Source of the DNA: CAIVAT01 sp964525995
Lineage (GTDB): Bacteria > Bacteroidota > Bacteroidia > Bacteroidales > FEN-979
Direction: 5' to 3'
Length of the DNA stretch: 64,000 nt
Assembly: GCA_964525995.1 (NCBI GenBank)
Contig: CAZGIM010000001.1
Location: 62,001 to 126,000, forward strand
Of this stretch, positions 1 to 8,799 are shown in pieces (position 1 is the stretch's first letter; the number at the start of each line of letters is the position of its first letter). Below the pieces are notes generated by a model. It saw only the letters and a program-made list of their open reading frames with translations, did not search any database and was not told the origin of the DNA. A program made the translations under genes and the position numbers.

Positions 1-1136
1 GATTTGTTTTTCAAAGTAAGGTTTGCCCCTCCATTTACGGTGGCACCCGTGTATGCCCTGATAAATCCGGCATCGGAGGTGTAGGTCACATTATTGAAGT
101 TGATGCTCTGATGACTAATGATGGCACACTCATTATAGACGATACTGTTGTTGAAGTTGATGTCGCCTGAAACTTCAATCAAACCTTCGTTGGTTACCTT
201 ATTGATCACATTCCATTGGCCGTTGTTGATGTTCAGGGTACCCGTGTTCAGCAGTTCACTTTTACTGCCGTTCATATTATAAACCCCGTTAATGGTCATG
301 GTTCCGAAATTCTGAACCAGGTCGTTGGGGTTGAAATTGGCATTGATGACCATGGTTCCATAATTGACCACCTGGGCAGTCTGGTTCAGGTTGAAGGAAC
401 CGATGGTAGCAGTTGAATTGGAGTAAACAGTGATCAGACAGTTTTTATCCATGCTTAAAGAACCGATAGAGGCATTTCCCCCGGCAGTGATAATCAGGTT
501 TACATCATTATTTCCTTTCGGCGCCATGCTAATTGTTCCGTTAAAGGTCCCACATATCTTCAGGGTGCCATCGGTGATCGAGATGCTTCCGCTGTAGGAA
601 GTGGTGATACAATAGGTTTTTCCGTCGTTAATCGTGAAGGATCCTCCAGTGGGATTTCCGTCACAACCGGTTCCGCAGGTTGGATCGGCTGCCGTATTGT
701 GCGACTTAAACCCGCTTTTTTTCGTCTCTTTGAACGTGTAGGTCATGGTTTCGGCTACAGCCATGTTTGTAATCTGAACCGTGCCATCACCCGATTTCAT
801 TTCAAAATACAACTCCTTCAAAGCGGTCGGGATTCTCAGACTCGACACAAATGGGAAATTGTAACCAGCCGATCCGACGATCAATGTACTCCCGCCATCC
901 AATGGATTTCCGTTGTAAACCGTGATCTTCGATAAAAGTCCAATCTGTGATGGCATGTCAACAGCCAGGGAGAGGTTGATAATTCTTGAAGTCTCCCAGT
1001 CGAATGATTCCGGCACTTTCAGATCTTCCATCTTTTTAATGTAGGTCGGATCTGTGGAGGGTTCCTTGTGGCAGGATGAAAAAGCAAAGACCATGAATAT
1101 GGTCAAAAACAGTGAATAAATGTTTATTGATCTCAT
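1..1136 (-). CDS. LruC-like surface lipoprotein, 5' part only
   Basis: The reading frame is open from an ATG at 1136 down to base 1, so 378 residues are visible and the C-terminus lies outside the window. The start MRSINIYSLFLTIFMVFAFS followed by SC is a lipoprotein signal peptide with the lipid-modified Cys at about residue 22. The segment after it (VPESFDWETSR, then a predicted beta domain to about residue 125) resembles the N-terminal region of Bacteroidota LruC-domain lipoproteins; this is from memory of the family. Residues about 160-378 are Asn/Gly/Thr-rich with recurring short strands (GTMTING, GTLNINNG), suggesting a beta-helix or stacked beta repeats. Location is likely outer-membrane surface. 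A TACTTTTG promoter box lies just upstream. Family assignment is moderate; exported lipoprotein is secure. Confidence 0.7.
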   Translation of the reverse strand, partial: MRSINIYSLFLTIFMVFAFSSCHKEPSTDPTYIKKMEDLKVPESFDWETSRIINLSLAVDMPSQIGLLSKITVYNGNPLDGGSTLIVGSAGYNFPFVSSLRIPTALKELYFEMKSGDGTVQITNMAVAETMTYTFKETKKSGFKSHNTAADPTCGTGCDGNPTGGSFTINDGKTYCITTSYSGSISITDGTLKICGTFNGTISMAPKGNNDVNLIITAGGNASIGSLSMDKNCLITVYSNSTATIGSFNLNQTAQVVNYGTMVINANFNPNDLVQNFGTMTINGVYNMNGSKSELLNTGTLNINNGQWNVINKVTNEGLIEVSGDINFNNSIVYNECAIISHQSINFNNVTYTSDAGFIRAYTGATVNGGANLTLKNK

Positions 1137-1163
1137 AAACCGTGGGTTTTTAGTGTTTCGATG

Positions 1164-1194
1164 CAAAAGTATAGGTGCTATGATGACTACACAA
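1164..1194 (-). promoter_or_regulatory. Bacteroidota-type promoter of the LruC-like gene
   Basis: On the minus strand a TACTTTTG box (1171-1164, consensus TAnnTTTG at -7) is preceded about 20 bases upstream by CTTGTG (near 1194), a near match to the TTTG -33 box. The ATG follows 27 bases downstream. Confidence 0.5.
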
Positions 1195-1445
1195 GCAGAA
1201 ATTTGTATATGTCCGTCCTAAACTCGTATCTGTCGGAAAAATCAACCGTTTTGTTTTTAGCCCGAATCCCGTTGGGTTCACCTGCTATATAAATAGCGAA
1301 AAATCGGAAGGAATCCGTATCAGTCCATAAAAATTTCTGACGAACATAATTCTCATGAATATAATGTTTTATCCTGTATCAGTATCCTGTGGTTGACAAC
1401 CCCTAAGGCGTTCTTACAAACAAGCTGGCGCATATGAAATAATCG

Positions 1446-1453
1446 TAAATTTG
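1446..1453 (+). promoter_or_regulatory. Candidate -7 box upstream of mnmA
   Basis: TAAATTTG matches TAnnTTTG. No clear TTTG lies at the -33 spacing, so this is a weak call; the leader would be about 70-130 bases depending on the mnmA start. Confidence 0.3.
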
Positions 1454-1531
1454 CAACCGGAATTTCAGGTGTCGGTTATGCATTTCCACGACGGTTTACC
1501 CGCAAATTTTTGGGTATAATTTACGAAATGA

Positions 1532-2674
1532 ATGGGAATGACTGATATGATCGCGAAAATCCATTTTAATCAAAGGAATAGTTTATTGGAAAAAAAGACA
1601 GTGCTGGTCGGGTTAAGCGGTGGTGTTGATTCGTCGGTCGCCGCCTGGTTGCTCAAAGAACAGGGTCACCGGGTAATAGGGGTGACCATGGCGCTCTGGG
1701 ACGGGCGTTATCAGCCCAGCGGGAAGCATGCCTGTTATGGTTCCGATGAGGAAGAGGAAATCAGGGAAGCAAGAGAAGTAGCGCAAAAACTTGGTATTCC
1801 TTATCATGTCTTTAATTGTGCGGCCGAATATAAACAAGCCGTCTTGTCCTATTTCAGGAAGGAGTATCTTGCCGGCCGCACACCCAATCCCTGTGTTCAG
1901 TGCAACCAGTTGATAAAGTTCGGACTGCTGCCCCAAATGGCCTTGAAAAGCGGGATTTCATTCGATTTTTTTGCAACAGGTCATTATGCCCGCGTTGAAT
2001 ATAATGAATCATCCCGGCGTTTTATCCTGAAAAAGGGGGTGGATCCGAAAAAGGATCAAACCTATTTTATTTACAGGCTTTCACAAGAACAACTTGGATC
2101 GGTCATGTTTCCGGTAGGTGGATTTTTCAAGCATGAAATCAAAGAACTGTCAAGAAAAGCCGGCATCACGGCCCCTGACCTCGAAGAGAGCCAGGATTTT
2201 TATGGCGGCGATTATAAAGATCTTTTGGATACAGAAGACCATCCGGGTGAAATTGTGGATTCCGGTGGAACCATTCTGGGATATCATAAAGGAATCTGGA
2301 ACTATACGATCGGTCAGCGGAAAGGATTGGGAATCGCTTACGCGGAGCCGCTGTACGTACTCCGTCTCGATACAACATCCAACAGAGTGATCGTGGGAAC
2401 ACGAAGGGAAACGTACAAGACATCATTTTTAGTTGAAGACCTCAACTGGATTGCCATCACGGAGTTAGATCATGAAATGGAATGTAAAGCCCGTATCAGA
2501 TCGGCCCAGAAAGAGCATGAAGCCCGGATCGAACCAGCCGGCGACGGCCTGGTGCGTGTGACATTTTTTCATCCCAACGATTCGATTGCCCCCGGACAAA
2601 GCGCGGTTTTTTATCAGGACGATCTGGTTCTGGGAGGGGGAATAATTAAAGAGACGATAAGACTAAAATCCTGA
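1532..2674 (+). CDS. mnmA: tRNA-specific 2-thiouridylase MnmA
   Basis: Thiolates U34 of tRNA-Lys/Glu/Gln in the cytoplasm using activated sulfur and ATP. The PP-loop SGGVDSS is at residues 29-35, the substrate-binding FATGHYA segment near 147-153, the nucleophilic Cys at C121 in NPCVQCN, and the family signature NYTIGQRKGLGI in the central domain; a beta-barrel C-terminal domain follows. Length 380 is normal. The second catalytic Cys, expected in the ESQ-[DE]-[IF]-C motif, is missing: the sequence reads ESQDFYGGDY with Tyr224 in its place. The start is uncertain: conserved sequence begins at residue 21, and a TTG at 1586 preceded by AAAGGAA is an alternative to the ATGs at 1532, 1538 and 1547. 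A peptidase gene follows after 19 bases. Confidence 0.9.
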   Translation: MGMTDMIAKIHFNQRNSLLEKKTVLVGLSGGVDSSVAAWLLKEQGHRVIGVTMALWDGRYQPSGKHACYGSDEEEEIREAREVAQKLGIPYHVFNCAAEYKQAVLSYFRKEYLAGRTPNPCVQCNQLIKFGLLPQMALKSGISFDFFATGHYARVEYNESSRRFILKKGVDPKKDQTYFIYRLSQEQLGSVMFPVGGFFKHEIKELSRKAGITAPDLEESQDFYGGDYKDLLDTEDHPGEIVDSGGTILGYHKGIWNYTIGQRKGLGIAYAEPLYVLRLDTTSNRVIVGTRRETYKTSFLVEDLNWIAITELDHEMECKARIRSAQKEHEARIEPAGDGLVRVTFFHPNDSIAPGQSAVFYQDDLVLGGGIIKETIRLKS

Positions 2675-2693
2675 TGCCGGATTCGCTACATGT

Positions 2694-4505
2694 ATGACTC
2701 AAAATAAATGTCTGATTATGATGCCGTGGAAGATCGTGGTTTTATTCTCTTGTGTTCTTGGATGGATGGGCTTGTCACATGCCCAAAACGGATCGGTTAG
2801 CGCGAAGGATCTCAGGGAATATGTTACCTTTCTCGCCTCTGATTCGTTGAAAGGTCGTAAACCCGGATCGCCGGAAATGATGACTGCCGCGAATTTCATC
2901 CGGGATCATTTTCGTAAATCCGGACTGACAATGGCAGGGGAGGATGGGTTTCAATGGTTTGAGATCGTAACCGACGTTGAGTTAGGAACCCAAAACGATA
3001 TCAGTTTTGAAGGATTTCATGCAGTACTGAAAAAAGAGTTTATTCCCCTTTCGTTCTCCTCGGCCGCGACGGTGAATGCCCCTCTGGTATTTGCCGGGTA
3101 CGGTTTTGATATTGATACCGACAGTCTGAAATGGAACGACTTTTCAGGAGTGGAGGTCAAAGGCAGGTGGATCATGGTTTTTCGGGCTGATCCCGATCTG
3201 GATAATCCCGACAGCAGGTTCATACCGTATAGCGATATCAGGAGTAAGGCGCTCACAGCAAAGGATCACGGGGCAGCCGGCATTTTTCTGGTGACACCAG
3301 CCGGTTTGGAAAAAGAGGATAAACTGATGCCGTTGGTGATTGAAAATAATGAAGTAACAGCCGGAATCCCTGTTTTTAGCATTACCCGTGATTTAGCCAA
3401 TAAGATGTTGAAAAAAAGCGGGGTTACACTCGACAGCCTAGAGCGTGCACTTGTAGGCGGTAAGAAACCACGCAGTTTTGAAACCGGGTTGACAGTGAAT
3501 GCGGTCGCCGATGTAATCCAAAAGAGGGAACGCACGGCAAATGTCGTCGCCATACTACAGGGATCGGACCCTGTTTTAAATCAGGAGTGCCTCGTCGTTG
3601 GCGGCCATTACGATCATCTTGGGTATGGGGGTCCAGGTTCGGGATCACGTATGCCCGATACCAACGCGATCCACAACGGCGCTGATGATAATGCTTCCGG
3701 AACGGCCATGGTGATGGCTCTTGCAAAGCATTTCGGAGGCCAAAAAGGAGGTTTGAAGAGAACCCTTATCTTTGTGGCATTCAGCAGTGAAGAGATCGGA
3801 TTACTGGGATCTAAATATTTCGTGAACCATCCCCCGGTTGGAATCAAAGAGATCAAAGCCATGTTTAATTTCGATATGGTCGGCCGGTTTGACAAGGAAA
3901 AGAATTCTATTTCCGTCAGTGGTACGGGAACCTCGGCTGAAGGTGATTCAATTTTGAAAATAGTGGAAACCGGATTGCCATTTAAAGTGGTACACGCACC
4001 AGACGGCTATGGGCCCTCAGACCATGCAGCTTTTTACTCATCCAATATTCCGGTATTCTATTTTAACACAGGGGTTCACACCGATTATCACACCCCATTC
4101 GATGATACCGAAAAACTCGATTTTGCTTCCGAGAAACAAATAGGCGATTTTGTTTCCTCTCTGATTGAGATGGTAGCCCGGCAGCCTGTGTCGCTAACCT
4201 TTAAGGAGTCTGGAAAAAAGGAGAGCAGTTTCCGGTCGGGCCGGCGGCTTAAGGTCACGCTGGGAATCATGCCTGATTTCGCGGGCACAGAAAAAAAAGG
4301 ACTTCGTGTTGACGGGGTTACAAAAGGTGGTCCGGCCGACCGGGGAGGATTGCTGAAGGGGGATATCATTACCGCGATAAACGGACTTCAGGTTGGAAAT
4401 ATATATGAATATATGTCGCGGTTGCAAAAACTAAAACATGGGATGACGGTAAATGTTGAAGTGATCCGCGAGGGTAACAATGAGGTACTTATAATACAAC
4501 TATAA
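2694..4505 (+). CDS. M28-family zinc peptidase with PA and PDZ domains
   Basis: Predicted exported aminopeptidase-like metalloprotease. An N-terminal signal peptide (about 30 residues ending near SHAQ) is followed by a protease-associated insert (about 130-250), the M28 catalytic domain (about 270-490) and a C-terminal PDZ domain (about 510-603, with GLRVDGVTKGGPADRGGL). Zinc ligands and catalytic residues are recognisable: H305 in GHYDH, D332 in GADDNASG, E366/E367 in SSEE, D394 in FNFDM and H466 in DYHTP. All key residues are present, so it should be active, in the periplasm or anchored at the envelope. Substrate unknown. It lies 19 bases after mnmA and 1 base before the GtrA gene, suggesting co-transcription. 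The true start may be the Met at 2718 or 2721. Confidence 0.9.
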   Translation: MTQNKCLIMMPWKIVVLFSCVLGWMGLSHAQNGSVSAKDLREYVTFLASDSLKGRKPGSPEMMTAANFIRDHFRKSGLTMAGEDGFQWFEIVTDVELGTQNDISFEGFHAVLKKEFIPLSFSSAATVNAPLVFAGYGFDIDTDSLKWNDFSGVEVKGRWIMVFRADPDLDNPDSRFIPYSDIRSKALTAKDHGAAGIFLVTPAGLEKEDKLMPLVIENNEVTAGIPVFSITRDLANKMLKKSGVTLDSLERALVGGKKPRSFETGLTVNAVADVIQKRERTANVVAILQGSDPVLNQECLVVGGHYDHLGYGGPGSGSRMPDTNAIHNGADDNASGTAMVMALAKHFGGQKGGLKRTLIFVAFSSEEIGLLGSKYFVNHPPVGIKEIKAMFNFDMVGRFDKEKNSISVSGTGTSAEGDSILKIVETGLPFKVVHAPDGYGPSDHAAFYSSNIPVFYFNTGVHTDYHTPFDDTEKLDFASEKQIGDFVSSLIEMVARQPVSLTFKESGKKESSFRSGRRLKVTLGIMPDFAGTEKKGLRVDGVTKGGPADRGGLLKGDIITAINGLQVGNIYEYMSRLQKLKHGMTVNVEVIREGNNEVLIIQL

Positions 4506-4506
4506 C

Positions 4507-4902
4507 ATGGATTCCTTTTTTACTCAGGTCTTCTTCCTCAAATTTGTGAAATTCTGTATCGTAGGATTCTCAGGTGTCTTCGTCGATTTCGGGATCACTT
4601 TTTTCTGTAAGGAGATCCTAAAAATTCAGAAATATATCTCCAATTCCCTGGGTTTTGTGATGGCCGCCTCGTCAAATTATATCATGAATCGCATCTGGAC
4701 CTTTCACAGTACCAATCCGAATGTGGCGCTGGAGTTCACAAGATTTTTCCTCATTGCACTGATCGGACTGGCTATAAATCTGTTGGTCATCTGGGCCATG
4801 ACCGGAAAGTTTAAAGTCAACTTTTACCTTTCCAAACTTGTTGCCACCATCATTGTGACCCTTTGGAATTTCCTGATCAATGCGTATTACACTTTTGTCT
4901 GA
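4507..4902 (+). CDS. GtrA family membrane protein
   Basis: A 131-residue protein with four hydrophobic segments (about 10-30, 40-60, 78-98, 108-128) typical of GtrA/DPMS-like proteins, thought to move or help flip lipid-linked sugars across the inner membrane. The signatures FGITFFCKEILKIQKYISNS and NYIMNRIWTF are characteristic of the family. It starts 1 base after the peptidase stop codon, so translation is probably coupled. No glycosyltransferase sits next to it here, so the substrate cannot be inferred. Confidence 0.88.
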   Translation: MDSFFTQVFFLKFVKFCIVGFSGVFVDFGITFFCKEILKIQKYISNSLGFVMAASSNYIMNRIWTFHSTNPNVALEFTRFFLIALIGLAINLLVIWAMTGKFKVNFYLSKLVATIIVTLWNFLINAYYTFV

Positions 4903-4920
4903 CCAAGCAGATGACAGGGG

Positions 4921-5814
4921 TCAATCCTGATAACTTTTGGTCATGGAAGTGGGAATGACGATAATGAAATCGGCTTTCCGGGCGTCATTTTTCGAGAGGG
5001 TGTCGATATTGGCCTGCTCCAGGCAGGTAATGGTCAGCAGTTTCACATCGTAGCTTGTTTTTCGGATTGCTTGTTGAACATACCATACAATTCCCTGGTG
5101 GTTGTCGCTGTGATAAGAACCGTTGAAATGGAGAATTGCTTTTTCGGTAAATGCATTTTTCATGATGAAGTGCGACATGGTGGCGTCTTTGATAGCCTGT
5201 GCCTTGCCAAGGTTTGCGGTTAGGTGCGCGGGCATCCCGTCGCCAATATTTTTGGAAATGGACGCATAACATTCGAGCGTGTCGTAGTACTTGATCGGCA
5301 GAGAGGCAATGAGGCCGCGTTGTTGGGCATTGATGCTATCGAGTCCCTCAAACCCTTTCTGGTTCACCAGAGCTGCATACCTGCGGGGAATGTTGGTTGC
5401 AATGACACGGATACCTTTTTCACGCGCAAAATCAATGATGGGCGCATAATCGGTTTTATAGTTATTCCAAAGCTTGGCTTCTGCTTCGAAATCTTTTTTC
5501 CGGATCATTTTTGAGATGTACTCGTTGAGGAGAAGCTGGTTATCGGCTTCAAACATTTCAGCCCCCAGTATCATTTCTCCTTTTTTTTCGGCATAGAGAT
5601 CTCGGGTAAGTTCCAGTTCCAGCCAATGACAAATTGAATTGTTATGGATCTCACCGAAAAAGATAATATCTGATTTCTTTGCGGCGTCAAGAATATCTTG
5701 ATAATCAGCACGATTCCCTTTACCGTTAAAAATTTTGTAAGCGGGTTTGTCGCTCCTCATGGAGGTAAAAACCAATAAAAGCCCGGTTAGAATAATAAGT
5801 GAAGTTTTCCGCAT
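4921..5814 (-). CDS. ChaN-like (haem-binding-uptake superfamily) protein
   Basis: 297 residues with an N-terminal signal peptide or anchor (MRKTSLIILTGLLLVFTSM). The core GEIHNNSICHWLELEL followed by GAEMFEADNQ matches the ChaN/DUF399 (Tiki-like) fold, whose members bind haem or have metal-protease-like sites; the conserved Glu-His (GEIHNN) is retained. Residues near 225-245 (ILHFNGSYHSDNHQG) give the second conserved His cluster. It is the last gene of the minus-strand run, 38 bases after cdd, and ends 18 bases from the convergent GtrA gene. Function in iron/haem handling is a family inference only. Confidence 0.78.
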   Translation of the reverse strand: MRKTSLIILTGLLLVFTSMRSDKPAYKIFNGKGNRADYQDILDAAKKSDIIFFGEIHNNSICHWLELELTRDLYAEKKGEMILGAEMFEADNQLLLNEYISKMIRKKDFEAEAKLWNNYKTDYAPIIDFAREKGIRVIATNIPRRYAALVNQKGFEGLDSINAQQRGLIASLPIKYYDTLECYASISKNIGDGMPAHLTANLGKAQAIKDATMSHFIMKNAFTEKAILHFNGSYHSDNHQGIVWYVQQAIRKTSYDVKLLTITCLEQANIDTLSKNDARKADFIIVIPTSMTKSYQD

Positions 5815-5852
5815 TCCGAAATATTTTTCCGTTAATAATAATTAGTCAGTGG

Positions 5853-6344
5853 TTATTTCTTCTTCAGATCCCTAACGCTGAAGGAGAGAGGCAGCAGGTC
5901 GCTGATACTGTTAACGATGAAAACCGGACCCGTATCTCCGGCCATGATGACCCTGATATTCCGACCTGATTTGAGCTCAAATTCAAGAAGGGCCTGACGG
6001 CAGATACCGCAGGGAGTCACCGGCGAATCCACCCGAAAGTCTTCCGACCGTGCCGTGATGGCAATTGCCTCAATAGCGATATCGGGGTTGGCGGCCATGG
6101 CTGCAAATAACGCCGTGCGTTCGGCGCATGAACCGGCTGGGAAGGAGGCATTTTCCTGGTTGCTTCCCTTGAAAACAAAGCCGTTCATCAGTCGCAGGGC
6201 CGCTCCCACATGGTATCGGGAATAGGGGGCATAGGAAGCATCCGCAGCCGTCTTTGCCGTCGCTAAAAGCTCCCGGTCAGAAGCATTCAGCAACTCCGCA
6301 GATTCAAATTCCTGATAGGTAAACTTTTTTGTAAGTTCTTTCAT
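5853..6344 (-). CDS. cdd: Cytidine deaminase
   Basis: Deaminates cytidine and deoxycytidine to (deoxy)uridine in pyrimidine salvage; cytosolic. Zinc site: C73-A-E75 in GSCAERTALF (C73 ligand, E75 proton shuttle) and C112/C115 in PCGICRQ. The substrate-binding segment RYHVGAALRL precedes it. Length 163 fits the homotetrameric class plus a short N-terminal extension of about 25 residues. Start lies 6 bases after the ctpA stop, so it is in the same transcription unit. Confidence 0.93.
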   Translation of the reverse strand: MKELTKKFTYQEFESAELLNASDRELLATAKTAADASYAPYSRYHVGAALRLMNGFVFKGSNQENASFPAGSCAERTALFAAMAANPDIAIEAIAITARSEDFRVDSPVTPCGICRQALLEFELKSGRNIRVIMAGDTGPVFIVNSISDLLPLSFSVRDLKKK

Positions 6345-6350
6345 GACGGG

Positions 6351-8099
6351 CTATTCAAGTGGATTGTCATCGTCTTCATCGCTACGGATAGGTATTTCAG
6401 GTTTCGGAGTATGGTACTTCCCGGAAAGGATCGCGTAATATTTGTCCTTGTCTTTAAGCACCCCTATTGCTTCGGCAATCTCCCGATCCTGATTCAGTGA
6501 AGCTTCGATTTTTCCCTTTTGAAAGTAATATCTGGTGACAATTTCCATCTTGAGAAGCTCTTTGATCTGGTCCCGGTACTTATTAAAATCCTCTTTTTTA
6601 TTATCGGCCATTCGTTCTTTCAGATGAGTATACTCAGCCGAAATCGAGTCGAAACATTTTTCCCTTACGGCCTCTGATTTCAATTGTTCCAGCGCCCGCT
6701 CACTCCTTGTGGTGTAACTGTAATCCTTATCCTTTATAAAATCGAGGAATTGGTTATAAATGGTGTCGGAGATTTCGAAAAGACCTGCCGGGGGAATCAC
6801 CGGGTGCTCGCGTTCAAAACGGGTAGCAAAATCGAAGATCAGGTACTTTGAGTAGAGGGTCAGCGCCAGATTGCTGAACCTGCGCGGTTCGGTCAACAGG
6901 TCAGGCTGAATTCCGCCTCCGTCATACACCGTCCTTCCGTTGCGGGTTTTGAAAGCGCTGATCAACGAATCCGGAATTTTTCCGAACGATCCATCCTTCT
7001 TTTTATGCTCATAGTCGATCGCCTGAATGCACCTCCCGCTTGGGATGTAGTACTTTGCAACGGTAATCTTGATCTGAGCGTTATAACTCAGCGGCACCAC
7101 GTTCTGTACAAGCCCTTTACCAAAAGTTCTCTGACCGACGATGACCCCCCTGTCCAGATCCTGGAGGGATCCCGCTAAAATTTCACTGGCCGATGCGCTT
7201 TGGCGGTCAACCATGACTACGACCGGAATGTTCAGATCGACTGGAGGATTCATGGTGAAGTGGGTCCTGTTTTTGTCGGCCATTTTTCCTTTGGTGCTGA
7301 CAATCTCCTGGCCTCTTTCAACAAAAAGGTTCGCGATATCGACTGCTTCATTGAGTAACCCGCCTCCGTTCCCGCGAAGATCGATGATGAGATCTTTGAG
7401 CTTATTTCCCTCCTTCAGCTTCATGAATGCCTGTTTCACCTCTTTTCCTGCATTCTGGGTAAATCCGGTCAGTTTAATATATCCCGTACCCTCCGCCAAC
7501 ATTCCGGAATAGGGAATATTGTCAATTTTAATGATCTCGCGGGTAATATTTTTTTCGATGATTCCGGATTCCCCGTCGCGCTCAATCCTTAAATGAATGA
7601 CTGATCCCGACTGTCCTTTAAGAATGGAACTGACATCTTCATAAGATTTTCCGGAAGTGGATTTTCCGTTTAATTCAATGATCCGGTCGCCTGCTTTCAG
7701 TCCGGCTTTATGAGCAGGCGATCCTTCGTAGGGTTCGGAAATGACGACATAATTGCCCTGTTGATGGATCAAGGCGCCAATGCCCCCGTACTGACCGGTG
7801 GTAATGAACTTGTAATCTTCCACCTGCGATTCGGGGATAAAATTTGTATACGGATCCAACGACTCCAGCATCGCATCGATCCCGGTCTTGGTCAGGTCCC
7901 CCGGATTGATCTTATCAACATAATCGAGATCGAGTTCTTTGATCGTATTGGAAAAAATATCAAGATTTTTCATGATCTCAAAACCTTGCTGATCAGGTGC
8001 CTGCGCTGTTACGAGCTGGGCAGTCAAGGTTAACAGAAGGGTGAGGATAAAAATGAACTTTCTTGTTTTCAGACGGGATTCAAACATCACAAACTCCAT
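6351..8099 (-). CDS. C-terminal processing peptidase, S41 family
   Basis: Exported serine protease of the CtpA/Prc type that cleaves C-terminal tails of envelope proteins. A signal peptide or anchor (to about residue 33) precedes a PDZ domain (about 95-185, GGIGALIHQ and SPAHKAGLKAGD) and the S41 catalytic domain. The Ser/Lys dyad is S303 (in RQSASASEI) and K328 (in RTFGKG), 25 residues apart as in the family. A long charged C-terminal extension (about 420-582) is usual in Bacteroidota members. The start could be 8099 or the Met at 8087 (MFESRLK), which looks more like a signal peptide start. It is 74 bases after yidD and 6 bases before cdd. Confidence 0.92.
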   Translation of the reverse strand: MEFVMFESRLKTRKFIFILTLLLTLTAQLVTAQAPDQQGFEIMKNLDIFSNTIKELDLDYVDKINPGDLTKTGIDAMLESLDPYTNFIPESQVEDYKFITTGQYGGIGALIHQQGNYVVISEPYEGSPAHKAGLKAGDRIIELNGKSTSGKSYEDVSSILKGQSGSVIHLRIERDGESGIIEKNITREIIKIDNIPYSGMLAEGTGYIKLTGFTQNAGKEVKQAFMKLKEGNKLKDLIIDLRGNGGGLLNEAVDIANLFVERGQEIVSTKGKMADKNRTHFTMNPPVDLNIPVVVMVDRQSASASEILAGSLQDLDRGVIVGQRTFGKGLVQNVVPLSYNAQIKITVAKYYIPSGRCIQAIDYEHKKKDGSFGKIPDSLISAFKTRNGRTVYDGGGIQPDLLTEPRRFSNLALTLYSKYLIFDFATRFEREHPVIPPAGLFEISDTIYNQFLDFIKDKDYSYTTRSERALEQLKSEAVREKCFDSISAEYTHLKERMADNKKEDFNKYRDQIKELLKMEIVTRYYFQKGKIEASLNQDREIAEAIGVLKDKDKYYAILSGKYHTPKPEIPIRSDEDDDNPLE

Positions 8100-8173
8100 A
8101 AAGTATATATTAAACTTTTATACAACATTCAGTTTCACCCGACCGATCGTTGACCGATCTCATCGGGCAGGTT

Positions 8174-8395
8174 TCAGGGTACCGGATCGTAGCCGCTTCC
8201 GCCCCAGGGGTGGCACCGTCCGATTCTTTTCAGGGTCAGCCAGCTTCCCTTGAATGGCCCGTGCCGGCTGATGGCTTCAATTCCGTAAGCCGAACAACTT
8301 GGCGTAAACCGGCAGGAAGGCATCAGGTAGGGCGAAATGGCAGCCTGGTAAAAACGAATCAGAAGAATGAAAAAACTACCCAGTAACTTTTTCAT
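8174..8395 (-). CDS. yidD: Membrane protein insertion efficiency factor YidD
   Basis: 73-residue protein with an N-terminal amphipathic helix (FFILLIRFYQAAISPYL) and the family signature CRFTPSCSAYGIEAI, then GRCHPWGGSGYDPVP. YidD assists YidC-dependent insertion of inner-membrane proteins. It overlaps the 3' end of rnpA by 20 bases, the arrangement widely seen in bacteria, so the two are translated from one message. Confidence 0.95.
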   Translation of the reverse strand: MKKLLGSFFILLIRFYQAAISPYLMPSCRFTPSCSAYGIEAISRHGPFKGSWLTLKRIGRCHPWGGSGYDPVP

Positions 8396-8765
8396 TTTCC
8401 TTAGTTAAACGCTGTAAAATTAAGATTATTTTTTCGCGGATCACCGCGTAGGATTCTATTTCTTTGGAAGTGTACAAGATGCAAACCAGCAAACGAAGGG
8501 ATGAACGGGTGCAGAAATCGGTCAGGAGTTGTTTGTTTTGCCGGTAGGCTTCTTTGATCCGCCGTTTAACCAGATTCCTTTTTACGGCCGACCGGAGACA
8601 GGACTTTGGGATGGTCACCAGGATCTGAACCGGTACCGGAGCATCGGGAACAGGCATCCAGACTACCCTCAGGGGTCTAACATTAAATGTGAATCCCCGA
8701 TCGAACAGCGTATCGATAGCCGATCTGTTTCCTAATCGTTCAGTTCTGGGAAAGGTGTATTTCAT
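8376..8765 (-). CDS. rnpA: Ribonuclease P protein component
   Basis: 129-residue RnpA; binds RNase P RNA and helps recognise pre-tRNA leaders. The diagnostic RNR-type motif is AVKRNLVKRRIKEAYR (about residues 58-73), after the FNVRPLRVVW strand. rpmH, the usual upstream neighbour in many phyla, is absent; hemD lies 34 bases upstream instead, a common arrangement in Bacteroidota. The 3' end overlaps yidD. Confidence 0.93.
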   Translation of the reverse strand: MKYTFPRTERLGNRSAIDTLFDRGFTFNVRPLRVVWMPVPDAPVPVQILVTIPKSCLRSAVKRNLVKRRIKEAYRQNKQLLTDFCTRSSLRLLVCILYTSKEIESYAVIREKIILILQRLTKENEKVTG

Positions 8766-8799
8766 GTTGTAGGCGGGATTGCCCCGGGCCCTTAAGCGG

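Larger units (their letters stand above)
1137..1531. other. Intergenic region between divergent genes
   Basis: No credible coding frame. It holds the promoter of the minus-strand lipoprotein gene (1164-1194), a TAAATTTG box for mnmA (1446-1453), and a short palindrome GCTATATAAATAGC at 1284-1297 of unknown role. Confidence 0.6.
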
